Notes under the pieces: model-generated
Told to the model about the DNA's origin: nothing
The model's input: only the letters and a program-made list of their open reading frames with translations
The model's database searches: none
Position numbers and translations under genes: made by a program
In this document: piece by piece, positions 9,722-19,422 of the stretch
Layout: the number at the start of each line of letters is the position of its first letter
Position numbering within the stretch: position 1 is the first letter of the stretch
Source of the DNA: Perkinsus chesapeaki
Taxonomy: Eukaryota; Perkinsozoa; Perkinsida; Perkinsidae
Length of the DNA stretch: 28,038 nt
NCBI GenBank assembly: GCA_013115145.1
Contig: JAAPAO010000483.1
Span: 1 to 28,038, forward strand
Direction of reading: 5' to 3'

Positions 9722-11212
9722 ACTGTTTGCTCGGGATTTAAGAGCTGAAGCGAGCCCGTGAGCGGCGAGTAAGAAGGTGGTGTCCCGTTCAGAGTCACTT
9801 TTTGTGTGCGAAGTTGCAGAGCAGGATGTAAAATATCTCCATCACTCTCAGAAATAGTTATATGAAGAAGTGTTCTGTTCGCCACTGCTAAACTGTTCGA
9901 ACTGTTAAACTGACAGTATTAGTCTGCTACATGTCGTTCCCATCTCGCCGAAAGTGTATACTTTCTTTTTAGAGAAGGTGGCCTGTAAAAACATGCCTCC
10001 GGTACCTGCCGCCTTCCCAACGCGCGGCAATCTTACGCAGTCCCCGCACGAACAGTTCTTTCGGGCCTCGTAGTTCACGGTTATTCCCGACAATACAAGT
10101 GCTCAAGGCCATATCATGCTCGAGCCGGTGCCCAAGCGATCGGCTCTTCTGGAGGCTTCCTTGGATCAGCTAATTGGGAAGAGCTGGAAGGGCTTTCGCT
10201 GAACTCATGAACACTTGAGTGGTCCCCGCCCGCAAGGCCTGATTCTGCCGCACAAATGATAGCACAGAACGCAGACATGTATCGCACCGACATGGGTGAT
10301 ATTGGTGACAATGTGAAGCGCTGATGCCACTGAAGGTTTGCGAGCGGGTCCCTAGGCTCTAGGACCTGGGCCACAAGTCCTAGGGTGATCAAGCAACTCC
10401 CCTTTGCGGGGAAATGATGTGCCTTCTTGTGGTTCACACTTTACATGTCAACCTTATACCGCGAAGGAAGTAAGAAATACAAGCGTACTAACCGTATATT
10501 CTTAACCTTTCTTGGGTCTCTCCATCAGCTTCTCACACAACAGTGTATGAGAGACGAAAGCGAGCAGGCTACTCAACAGGGACACAAGGGCCGCTTCATC
10601 TGGTTACAGGGACACGAGTTTCTCTGCGATCCCGGCAAGGATTCTCTTGTCGCTGGCAATATTCAGTAGTTTGTAGAGACATCATACTGTACGTAGTTAA
10701 ACGAGTAACGTCACCATTGTGACCACGAGTTTCATCGCTATCTGCTTCACATTCTTGAAGGAACGACCTCAGTACAGTGGGCAACAGCTTTCAGCTCACG
10801 GTGTTATGCAATCTGCAGTGTACCCCGTGTGGGCGGTCACAAAGTGTCGTCTGACTACTATTGGTCTCCCAGAGAAATGCTCTATGCTTTTAGAGGCCTA
10901 CGTTAGTGAGTTGGGATTTTCTACCTGGTCTAATCCACCTGGAATCTGGTTAGAGATTTAGCAGTTCACACAAAGTGGTCTGAGAGTTAGCACAAGCACG
11001 GTCTTTAGATATTCAGCAGGAATCGAACTAGTGGCGTATTTTGTCAGCTAGTAAATAGTCATTCATCGGCCTCCTTGCTAGCTCGGTATGTTCTATTTTG
11101 AAACACCGTGTATAATACTTTTGGTCTTCTCTCAGAGACATGCACGAAATAGCTTATCCACGTCGCTCTGGAGTTCAGAATCCGAACGACTCATTTAGTT
11201 TGCCGTAACGCA

Positions 11213-11312
11213 GGGTAATCATGCTTGATACATAGTCCAACGGAAGTGGGGGCAAAATGAGTTGGGATGCCCCATTTCCAAGTTAGGCAGCCTAACTCAC
11301 GCATGATTACCC
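11213..11312. mobile_element. MITE-like 100-bp foldback
   Basis: Perfect 12-bp terminal inverted repeats, GGGTAATCATGC (11213-11224) and GCATGATTACCC (11301-11312), bound 100 bp. Inside are an imperfect stem (11242-11254 with 11268-11279) and an odd palindrome, AGTTAGGC-a-GCCTAACT (11281-11297). There is no coding capacity. I could not identify a target-site duplication, so mobility is inferred from shape only. Confidence 0.45.
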
Positions 11313-11389
11313 ATGGCCGACAAACGTTCAGAGCTTTACGGGTTTTATAGGTTCAAATCACCTTTACTACAATCACCGTGTGCACCTTT

Positions 11390-11410
11390 GTCAAAGTTTG
11401 ACTGTCTAAC
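11390..11410. repeat. zigzag palindrome, X=GTCAAA, one mismatch
   Basis: GTCAAA-g-TTTGAC-t-GTCTAA, axes at 11396 and 11403. Confidence 0.6.
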
Positions 11411-11675
11411 CCCTTCTCAACGTAGCATATTTCTGGAGAATCGCTTTACGTCTGGCCGCCAAACGGCCAAAACCCCTTCCGTGACTTCCATCAACCTCTT
11501 CAATCCATTCCCCCTACTCGTATGCGTCACGAACCTACGCCCATACTTTTAATATGTAGTTCCCAATGTGACTCTGGGTCGCGTATTATTTGAAGACTCC
11601 TTTCGTGATAACACAACTATCACACAACAGCGAAGATGCAATGATGCGTAGTCGTACAAATAAAACTTGTAAGTG

Positions 11676-12932
11676 TCAGAGCTGTCGCGCTGTCATGAAG
11701 ATAGCAACTACGACAACGAATAGCGATACAATAATCGTGAAAGAACTCATAACCAGCTGCAGTGGTCCAACTGGTGAGCCATTAAGACTCCTAAGTCGTA
11801 TATAGCTAATAAGAGGAATAATAATCGATATTTGGACCGCACATAAAGCCCCTAGGAAGGTTACCAGCTTATTCACGCTCAAGAAGGCAATACCAACAAG
11901 ACCTTGAAGTATCACCAAACCACTACGAGCAGCCAACACGAGGAAACGAGAAAGTCGAGGTGACACTGCCCACTTTTCGACTACGACGGATACCACGTTA
12001 TCTAGAACACGAGCAGTCGGGGAGAGCAGAACAACGTAATGTGTAGCCACAACAACTATAATAACGATATTCAATATCCAACCGATCACAGGTAATCTCC
12101 CTGTGGTCGGGGCGATGTCATCTGCTATCGTATCATAGTTGAGCAAGTTATTCCCAAAGGCAAGGTAACCCAAAATCATAACCGAACCGTACAACACTAC
12201 TAAGAGAACGGTTGCAATGGACAGAGCAATTGGGTATTTTACAGGCTGGTTCATTGAGGACATGATAGTGGGGCATGTCATAGCATGTACGAAAGGGAAA
12301 ATGTATGTAGATAAACTGCCTATGATTACCCAGGGTTCATTTGTGGTAAAAACGTAGCCTCCAGGAGGCCCTTCCGAGACGAGACGTTGCACACAAGCTA
12401 CGATGACTATGACGAGCAGGCTTATGGATGAAGTGACCCCAGCAGCTGCCAGCAAACCGACGTTCTTCATCTCCTTCACCCACGACAAAGGGATACCCAC
12501 AGCGATCCAGATTACAATCCATAGTCGCCAAGTTAACACGTGCGTCAGCGATAGTGAAATCGATGCTTGCAAGACAAGCAAGCCTGCGCATATACCGTTA
12601 AGCATCACGTGCACGACTAGTGCAAAATATAAGCCTACTGGGCGTCCAAAAGCCACAAATCCAAGTGCTTCGAAAGAAGGTATCACTGTGGCAGGTGTAT
12701 TAGGATTCATAGACAACGATTTAGAAAGTATAAGGCCACCCATATAGGTTAGAACCGCCGCGATGATGAATAAACATGTACCGGTAACAATGCCGCATCT
12801 CGCCGCTATTAGGGGGAGAACGAGCATGCCAATCCCCACAACGGACATCGTAATGCTGCAGGCTGCTCTCAGGACGGAGAGCCCTTCATTACTCTCCCCG
12901 CAATCGACTAGCCTCGACGCTTTTTCGGCCAT
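11676..12932 (-). CDS. amino acid/auxin permease family transporter, copy 3 (divergent)
   Basis: 418 aa, single exon. The first ATG is at 12932 (MAEKASRL); the frame is open upstream to 13046 but has no ATG, and a strong acceptor (TTTTCTGTTTTCAG on the minus strand, ending at 12958) lies between, so the longer frame is not used. It has the same eleven-segment plan as its paralogues, with SVVGIGMLVLP near residue 28, GYLAFGNNLLNYDTIADDIAPTTG in the middle and HYVVLLSPTA in a late segment. It differs from copies 1, 2 and 4 along its whole length and shows no conversion block, so it is either the oldest copy or escaped exchange. Confidence 0.86.
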   Translation of the reverse strand: MAEKASRLVDCGESNEGLSVLRAACSITMSVVGIGMLVLPLIAARCGIVTGTCLFIIAAVLTYMGGLILSKSLSMNPNTPATVIPSFEALGFVAFGRPVGLYFALVVHVMLNGICAGLLVLQASISLSLTHVLTWRLWIVIWIAVGIPLSWVKEMKNVGLLAAAGVTSSISLLVIVIVACVQRLVSEGPPGGYVFTTNEPWVIIGSLSTYIFPFVHAMTCPTIMSSMNQPVKYPIALSIATVLLVVLYGSVMILGYLAFGNNLLNYDTIADDIAPTTGRLPVIGWILNIVIIVVVATHYVVLLSPTARVLDNVVSVVVEKWAVSPRLSRFLVLAARSGLVILQGLVGIAFLSVNKLVTFLGALCAVQISIIIPLISYIRLRSLNGSPVGPLQLVMSSFTIIVSLFVVVVAIFMTARQL

Positions 12933-12957
12933 GCTAAGAACGACGAATATGTTGCAA

Positions 12958-12973
12958 CTGAAAACAGAAAATT
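12958..12973 (-). other. candidate splice acceptor before permease copy 3
   Basis: On the minus strand TTTTCTGTTTTCAG ends at 12958, 25 bases before the ATG. It closely matches the tract before copy 1. It could serve spliced-leader addition or a 5' UTR intron. Confidence 0.45.
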
Positions 12974-13915
12974 TTTGGTAGTAGAGAGTGGACGGTATCC
13001 GAAAGCACGATGCAATCAAGCGATTGCTCAGTGAAAAGTTATTCACACCTCTCCTGGGATATGGTATTTATCAACGCTCCCACTGAAAACCTTCTAACTT
13101 GGTGGCCCAACTTGGGGCCAACCTTGTGCCACCGCTGACCATGGGCCAGCAATATTGATTGCTTGTTATGAAGCCTCTGGTGTCTCTCAAGCCAATAGCA
13201 GGACTTGACCCGACAGCTAGTTGCACTTACGAAATAGCACCAGCAAACGACAGAATGCGATCTTCTAACTGTCAAAGACTTTCCTTGGCCTTCTGTGGGT
13301 GCAGAGCGCGAGGAGCACTTTCAAGGCGCCTGACTTCTCACGGCCAGTCTGCATCGTGAGAGGGGGGGGGTGCAAATAACGTAGACACGTCGGTACATAC
13401 CCTCTATAGTGGCTCAGCCACTGGCACGATTATGGGATAATGCTTGTACCGATTTAGTCGGGAAGGCTGGCAGAGTTGTGCGTACATGTCTCCACGCTCC
13501 ACGGCTCATACATGGGCGAGCGACATATTGCCCAGGATTGGTAAGAGGTTTTCGAGACGCGCTTCCTTCTCGGTAAAGCCTCTAAGAGGCGAGGAGCATT
13601 AAGGTTAGGAAGCTACGGCTACATTGCTATCAAAAGGCAATCATGTATGTAGTCGGACGGGAGTATTGGGTGAGGACAGACAAGCGGCATGTTGTGAAAA
13701 CCAAACATTGCACGCAGCCGAACACGGACATACAATGTGGCAAACATAAGTCGCTTGCCGTCGGCAAGTCACCGATCCAGCAAGTGCCAGACCAGCGAAG
13801 CGCCGTTTGTCTGTCACACCGTAGGTAACATGAAATGGCAGATAAATATCCCGAAGCCAACAATTCAAATACCTACGGTGCCTCCCGACCAAACATCGGA
13901 AAAAATATACGATAA
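12974..13915. other. spacer upstream of permease copy 3
   Basis: No gene supported. It contains isolated 13-15-bp odd palindromes at 13408-13422 (AGTGGCT-c-AGCCACT), 13578-13590 and 13754-13768, and an 11-bp inverted pair, CACCGTAGGTA at 13817-13827 and its complement at 13870-13880. Confidence 0.45.
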
Positions 13916-14152
13916 ATGGCAACGAAATCGCTCACGCAAACCCTAACCGACGCGATCTCGGAACCCACCAAAGAAGTCAAACGAACAGCGTCTGATTTTC
14001 TCTCCGAGATAATGAACAACCTGAAGCACGCTCCTCAAGACACAGGCCGGGCGCGCGCCAAGTACACGACGAACTACGGTGCAAAACATTTTTCTAAGGG
14101 GAATGTAAGTTTTCTAAGGTGCGTTTCGCTTGCGCCCCAGATTTTTTCCTGA
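13916..14152 (+). CDS. possible small protein gene, uncertain
   Basis: The ATG opens 63 codons of even, hydrophilic, coding-like composition (starting MATKSLTQTL, with a helical-looking, Lys/Glu-rich middle). They are followed at 14105 by a strong donor, GTAAGT. An acceptor, GCGCCCCAG, ends at 14140, giving a 36-nt intron in phase 0 and a product of 66 aa; without splicing the frame reads 78 aa to the same stop. A later acceptor would give a different C-terminus. There is no recognisable domain, signal peptide or membrane segment. An overlapping frame from 13831 is an alternative. It may be a gene fragment or chance. Confidence 0.3.
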   Translation: MATKSLTQTLTDAISEPTKEVKRTASDFLSEIMNNLKHAPQDTGRARAKYTTNYGAKHFSKGNVSFLRCVSLAPQIFS

Positions 14153-14850
14153 TGAACTACTCCGGCCTCGGCGTACACTTTGTAGCCATAGCGGGATCAA
14201 GCCACTCGTTTTCTGGTGCAAACCCAACAGTCGGGACATTAGACGAAGAAGGATTAACCATCAGAAAATGTCAGCTTAGTACTATAAAGAGATACAACGG
14301 GCACGAGACAATCACACCTACTCGACTGAACTCATGAAAAGCCTCAAAAAGTAGTACTACTTAAGCGAAAAATCATCCTGCGGGAGTTCCTTCATCCAAG
14401 ACGCGTGTTCCTGCCGGAACGACGCGGTGGGCAAGCGCTTCCCAGCACCGGCCAGTGTGAAGGAAAGCATCGAAATACCAAAGTTAAGAAAAGTCTAGCT
14501 ATTAGCAAAAAAGGTAGAGCATCCGCGTCGCAAGGACACGTACGGGGTAGGAGAGCAAAGAGATTCGGCGTCTCAAGCTCAGTTTAGAGCGCGCAGTGCG
14601 AGCCAGCCAACCCCCTCTGGCTGCAACTTGATTGAACATGTTCTCTGACGAGAACTGTACTTATATTCCTTCGGCTTATACCTGTGTGCCTACTATATTG
14701 TATGTAAATCGATGCTGTTCGGCCACGTGTAGCTACGAGTCACTACATCCCCCTGCTGTTGTTGTCGGTCACGTGATGACCGTTTGTGCGAATTAGGGGA
14801 GTTCGCACGCGCACGGTGGGAGTCGCAAGAGAGGATTCGCCGAGAGGATT

Positions 14851-14897
14851 CCATTACTTGTCTGAGACAAGTTATGGAACCCTAAGACAACTTGTCC
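14851..14897. repeat. odd palindromes using hexamer AGACAA
   Basis: TTGTCT-g-AGACAA (axis 14864) lies inside 13-bp arms with one mismatch (14851-14877). AGACAA-c-TTGTCC follows at 14885-14897. The same hexamer and linkers form the zigzag at 20658. Confidence 0.6.
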
Positions 14898-14968
14898 CGA
14901 AGTCTCAAGCTATCGTACCTCGGAGCTGTATTGCCTGCCTGCTAAGCATTACTTTGTATAAAGCCTTT

Positions 14969-15019
14969 GGGATTGTGCTACCAGTGACTCTGGACCAGAG
15001 TCTCTGGTAACACAATCCC
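14969..15019. repeat. 25-bp inverted repeat with four-unit zigzag core
   Basis: The arms are 25 bp with two mismatches around a single central A (14994). The inner part reads as four alternating hexamers, CCAGTG-a-CTCTGG-a-CCAGAG-t-CTCTGG (one mismatch), with axes at 14987, 14994 and 15001. Confidence 0.8.
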
Positions 15020-15682
15020 GACTCTGGCAGTGCCGACTATCGTCTACCGATAGTACCAATCGCCTTATCGATGTCGACTCCGCCTATGCACGGCAGGAGC
15101 ACTGTTCCGCTCTATTGATGCGTCCACTCCATGAGATGTGTAAGGCTCTCTCAAAGCTCCGTCGCTGTCCAAAGCTCGAGCAATACAAAGAGTCAAGGAT
15201 TGGCCTTCAGCGCTGACTTACGCTGCAACTATGGACACGAGGATGGGAGGGCAGTTTGCTGAAGAGATTGGTGGCTCTCAACAACTGGCAGGAAGCGCCA
15301 GCGGATTCTGGCATTGAGAAGTGCTTTTTTAATAACTTTGTCACTCACAATGAGAATCTCATATCTCATTCAGAGATACATGCGCGCAAGAAGAGCACAC
15401 CTGCCGACCGATTCGTGGGTAACTATGAATGTAGAATCGCTCCATTATTCGGAGGAGTAGAATCTCTTGCCGCGGGTTACACCTATACTCGGGGAACCAT
15501 ACGGTGGCGATCACAGTAGAGATGTTGTACTCTGTCGGAAGTTGCACATAGAATGCATACACTAGCTGAGCCATATTCAGCGTTATACTATGAACTCACA
15601 CACACTCTATCACTTGGACAGATAGTTATATGGAAAAGTTTTCTGCTCGCTACTGGCATGAATGATTCATACTAAAAGTACA

Positions 15683-16954
15683 TCAGAATAGGCGAACTGC
15701 CTTATACATAGCAACGCCGGTTATGAATAATGATAAAATGATGAGCAGATAGCACATGGCCAATTTAACGCCGGTAAAAGGGGAGCCTCGAAGTCTCATG
15801 AGTCGCATATAACTGATGAGCGGGATTGTAAATGACAGCTGGATTGTACCGAAGGCACCAAGGAAAGTTACCAACTTGTTAACACTCAAGAATGCAATTC
15901 CAACGACGCCTTGGAGTATCACTAAACCGCTTCGACTAGCTAATACTAGGAAAAGGGATACTCGAGCCGATAGCCCCCACCTTCGAGATACAGCAGAGAC
16001 AAGTCCATCTAGAGCAAGAGCAGTGGGAGAGAGTAGAACAACGTAATGCGTAGCCACAACAATGATAATGACGATATTTAATATCCAACCGATCACAGAT
16101 AACGTTCCTGTTGTCGGGGCAATGGCATCTGCAATCGTATCGTAAGTGAGCAAGGAATTCCCGAAGGCAAAATAACCCAAGATCATAACTGTACCATATA
16201 GCACTATTAGGAGCAGGCTCGAGATTGCGGAAGCAAGCGGGTACTTCATTGGCTTCTCCATAGCATTTGCAACTGTGGGGGCAAGAACAGGATGTGATAG
16301 AGCAAAAATATATGTAGCCAGGCATCCCATCAGAGTCAAAGGATCACTCGTGGCGAGATTGTAAGGGCCAGCTGGCTCCTCCGAAATAATACGCTGGATA
16401 CAAGCCACAACGATAACAGCAAGTAAGGACACAGATGAAGTGACTCCAGCGATTGCCAATAAGCCTACATTCTTCATCTGCTTCACCCAAGATAGCGGAA
16501 TACCAACAGCTATCCAAATCACAATCCATGCTCGTAAATTCAATACCTTCGTCAGGGACAATGAGATAGATGCCTGTAAGACGAGCAAACACGCGCAAAT
16601 GCCGCTTAAATTCGCGTGTAGAAGAGCACTGAAATAAGCAGCTGGTAGGTGCCCGAAAGCCGCAAGACCAATGGATTCGAACGTAGGCATTATTGTACCC
16701 GGTGGAGCATTAGGCTTCATGAGTAGCGACTTCCAAGTTAGGTAGCCACCAATATAGGTAATGACCACTGCAATAAATAATAAGCAGCTGCCGGCAATAA
16801 TGCCGCACTCCTTTGTCGTTAGCGGGAGGACCAACATACCAATGCCAACGACCGACATGGTTACGCTGTTGGCTGCTCTCAGCACTGACATGCCTCGTTT
16901 AGCCTCTTCAACAGTCAAGATGCCCTTGTTAGTCTCCGACAAATTGCTAGACAT
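15683..16954 (-). CDS. amino acid/auxin permease family transporter, copy 4
   Basis: 423 aa, single exon. The first ATG is at 16954 (MSSNLSETNKG); this start aligns with copies 1 and 2 and gives the same length. It has the same eleven hydrophobic segments and SVVGIGMLVLP run. The gene is visibly mosaic: 15839-16204 matches copy 1 (448-813) with nine differences in 366 bp, but inside it 16029-16207 is identical to copy 2 (8796-8974). The N-terminal half and the last ~40 codons are unlike either. That pattern is expected from repeated gene conversion within the array. A role in amino-acid transport is inferred from the family. Confidence 0.88.
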   Translation of the reverse strand: MSSNLSETNKGILTVEEAKRGMSVLRAANSVTMSVVGIGMLVLPLTTKECGIIAGSCLLFIAVVITYIGGYLTWKSLLMKPNAPPGTIMPTFESIGLAAFGHLPAAYFSALLHANLSGICACLLVLQASISLSLTKVLNLRAWIVIWIAVGIPLSWVKQMKNVGLLAIAGVTSSVSLLAVIVVACIQRIISEEPAGPYNLATSDPLTLMGCLATYIFALSHPVLAPTVANAMEKPMKYPLASAISSLLLIVLYGTVMILGYFAFGNSLLTYDTIADAIAPTTGTLSVIGWILNIVIIIVVATHYVVLLSPTALALDGLVSAVSRRWGLSARVSLFLVLASRSGLVILQGVVGIAFLSVNKLVTFLGAFGTIQLSFTIPLISYMRLMRLRGSPFTGVKLAMCYLLIILSLFITGVAMYKAVRLF

Positions 16955-17165
16955 GGTCACAAAAGCCTCTAGAAAGCCGCCTTATCAGGGTAGTAATTCC
17001 CCACACTAAGTCTACAATTGAATGTATCAAATTTCCAGAGAGCAATTTAAATGAGGCCCGAACAAGTAAACCATCGACGGCGCCATGTGTCCCATGCGAT
17101 GTGTGTTTCGGTACACAAAAAAACAGAATCTGTAAATTCAAGCATGCCAGTGGACTGAAGCTCCT

Positions 17166-17186
17166 CCACTGTCCACTGGACCGTGG
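17166..17186. repeat. odd palindrome, one mismatch
   Basis: CCACTGTCCA and TGGACCGTGG flank a single C (17176), with one mismatch in 10-bp arms. Confidence 0.6.
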
Positions 17187-17953
17187 CCAGCGCCCATTTC
17201 ATGACTCACCATTTCAAGTCAGAAACGATATGCCCCCGGGAGGTTTCCGTTGAAGTGGGGCACCTGCAGCTTCTAAAACCTGAGTCACCTGAGTTGACTC
17301 CGCGCAGCGCCTTATGGAAGTATGTCCTTCCGCGAAACTCTTGCGTCGAACAATGTCCTCTAATTTATCGTAGACAGTGTTAAAATAGATAGTACTAGCG
17401 AGATACAGCTCGCGAGAGGTTTTAACGAGCAACCACCAACCATTCTTATCGCCAGAGTCTCAAAGAACATGCACTTCAGTGAGACAAGCCCCATCTCCGA
17501 AAAGTGTACACCTAAAATCCAGAGAGGCGCGACATACATGGGTCGGGAATGTTCGGGACAATATAATATTCGAGCAGGGACTGACCTATAGAGACCGCAG
17601 GCTTGCGGGATACAATGTAAAGTTCCTGCAGATGGAAACCCGTACTAACCCGTGCTAAGGTCTAAGGTTATTGCAGTTCGTGTCACGCGAGTTCGCAGGC
17701 CGCGAATCACCGCTGAGTCCAGTAGACAAGTCTTATGTTATTTGCCCTGTGAGTTGCTGTTTTTAGGGAGAGTAGCATTCTCATTCACTGTGAAGCTAGA
17801 GGAGCCTAGACGGCAAGAATTTTGGGGGAGCGTATTTTCGTCATAACGAAGAGATATCGCTCATTCATTCTCTCCTTCTCGACCTCATCGCACGAATTAT
17901 GCTCCCTCACGCAGTGCCGAAACCACCCGGGAACATTGCGAATCGGTTGTTCC

Positions 17954-17975
17954 CGTGTGAGCCACACGGTGTGAC
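17954..17975. repeat. zigzag palindrome, X=GTGTGA, one mismatch
   Basis: GTGTGA-g-CCACAC-g-GTGTGA, axes at 17961 and 17968; both linkers complement the opposite flanks (C and C). Confidence 0.7.
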
Positions 17976-18274
17976 GTCTTCTCCGACCGAGGCTTGCCGA
18001 GAGAGCACACGAACGTAGGCCATCGGTTGGTATGTTCTTCGAGTCCTTATCAGGACTTTCGTGACTGAAAGCTTGTCAGCACAAGTAATGCTGGAGCGAG
18101 CTCTTAGGGTTCGTTTCGTTTCCTCTATCAAGCAGAAGTAGTCGTAGAGGAGTTCGTAAAGCTTCTCTGAAGGATTCCCTGCCGAAGAATAACAGCCGAG
18201 TTCCAAAGTCATGGTCCCACAGATGCGTGAATCCAACGGGCTACAGTGAGAGCTGTGTCAGATAGTTTCGTAGG

Positions 18275-18767
18275 GTGAAATTGGCCGTACATACTGAATG
18301 TGAAATCCTCAGAAGTTCTGAGTCAGAACTTCTGAGCCAGGAGAACCACGAGCCGTGGTCCACGACAGACCCGAAACGTGAAAATCAAAACCGGAATGCA
18401 CTACGGGAAATAGTCAACACACTCACTGATATAGGTGCCGTTAGCAAGGTTAATGTTGAGAGATTGGTGGTTGCTCGAGCCCGAATCGAAACATCCGGAT
18501 CAGGTGAGTGATTCTCATCCCGGGCTAACATAATGCGGATCCTACTGTAGTGGTAATATGGCTACATTACCATTCCCGAACTCAGACACTGGGGCATTAA
18601 GCTATAAGATCCTCGAGGCAGAAGCGGAACTGGAATTGGCTGAAGGAGTTTTGAATATAGTGCAGCTGAACGGAAGCCACAATGAAGTATTCAAACCGAC
18701 CGGAGGATCTGCTCAGCCTCATGCAAGGTCTCTTCGCTTTCGCGGTCTCTCATGGCTCATCTACTAA
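18275..18767 (+). CDS. possible two-exon gene fragment, uncertain
   Basis: An open frame runs from an ATG at 18275 to a good donor (CAG|GTGAGTG, intron from 18504). Joining to an acceptor CTCAG at 18585 (82-nt intron, phase 1) continues into a coding-like, Glu/Leu-rich stretch (ILEAEAELELAEGVLNIV) before a stop at 18767. Pieces such as NALREIVNTLTDIGAVSKVN look protein-like. Against it, the first part overlaps two zigzag palindromes (18308-18366), there is no family match I know, and the C-terminal part looks like read-through. It may be the remains of a gene with further exons. Confidence 0.25.
18308..18336. repeat. four-unit zigzag palindrome, X=TCAGAA
   Basis: TCAGAA-g-TTCTGA-g-TCAGAA followed by c-TTCTGA, axes at 18315, 18322 and 18329. 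All units perfect; the whole is also a 29-bp perfect palindrome. Confidence 0.88.
18345..18366. repeat. zigzag palindrome, X=CCACGA, one mismatch
   Basis: CCACGA-g-CCGTGG-t-CCACGA, axes at 18352 and 18359, linker rule obeyed on both sides. It lies 9 bp from the four-unit locus. Confidence 0.7.
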
Positions 18768-19188
18768 CATCAGAAATGGCGGAAAGATGCGATCCTCGAG
18801 TGATTCAAACAATACGGCACACCGTTCGCAGAATGTGAGATTAAGCACAAGTTGAATGATGTTTCAGCTTCTACTCAATCCCGTCAATGATTCACAGGTC
18901 GCAAGATCAAGCCCCGCCGACTAACGCTGGCCCATGAGATGTGAAAATTTCCTTGTCCACAAGCGGAACGTGTTGCCTTCGCTCACTTTGTTGCAGTTTT
19001 ATATGAAATGCTTCGGTTCGGGCGAATTCTTTGCAAGCAGACGTTGTTAGGGAAGCATCAACGACGCGTGCTCGGGGCTTACGTGAGTCCAACGAACTCC
19101 CAACGAGATGCCCGATTTCGTCAGGTAGAGTCTTCATTCCATCATGGCGACATCGACCCTCTCAAACCGAAGTTCCAGTGGGTCGCGG

Positions 19189-19210
19189 AGCCTTTGAAAG
19201 GCTGCCTTTC
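19189..19210. repeat. zigzag palindrome, X=GCCTTT
   Basis: GCCTTT-g-AAAGGC-t-GCCTTT, axes at 19196 and 19203, flanks A and C complement the linkers. Perfect; the second palindrome extends to 10-bp arms (19193-19213). Confidence 0.85.
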
Positions 19211-19400
19211 AAACCGAAGTGAGCCTGAAAGCGGCTCTTGGCTATCACCACATGAATCGACAGGAATATGCCGACCGTGTCACCAGCCGCCAAGCCTCAC
19301 ACAAGCCTTAGAGCGATCACCCATGAAGATGTGGAAGGGAAAGGCCGGTGGGCAGCTGGATAACATGGACCCTAAATTAATATTCACTTGTGGTGCAGGT

Positions 19401-19422
19401 TCTATATAATATGGACCATATT
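19401..19422. repeat. zigzag palindrome, X=CCATAT, one mismatch
   Basis: CTATAT-a-ATATGG-a-CCATAT, axes at 19408 and 19415, both linkers obeying the flank rule; 9-bp arms around 19415. Confidence 0.65.

Larger units (their letters stand above)
9722..11675. other. spacer between permease copies 2 and 3
   Basis: No convincing gene; ORFs are at most 107 codons without motifs. It holds a MITE-like inverted-repeat structure at 11213-11312 and a zigzag palindrome at 11390-11410. From 9722 to about 11200 I saw none of the palindromes common elsewhere. Confidence 0.5.
14153..15682. other. spacer upstream of the small ORF and downstream of permease copy 4
   Basis: No convincing gene. It holds a 27-bp imperfect odd palindrome at 14851-14877, a long inverted repeat with a zigzag core at 14969-15019, and an odd palindrome at 15350-15362 (ATGAGA-a-TCTCAT). 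Confidence 0.45.

Noticed and set aside
11010-11036. tRNA B-box-like sequence on the minus strand (GTTCGATTCC)
   Set aside because: The flanking bases do not form a T-stem and no A-box, anticodon stem or acceptor stem can be built around it.
12933-13046. N-terminal extension of permease copy 3
   Set aside because: No ATG in the extension; it would start on GTG, and a strong acceptor site lies between it and the first ATG.
19008-19409. 133-codon plus-strand ORF as a gene
   Set aside because: No motif, irregular composition, overlapping frames look equally open, and it contains a zigzag palindrome and a local direct repeat.
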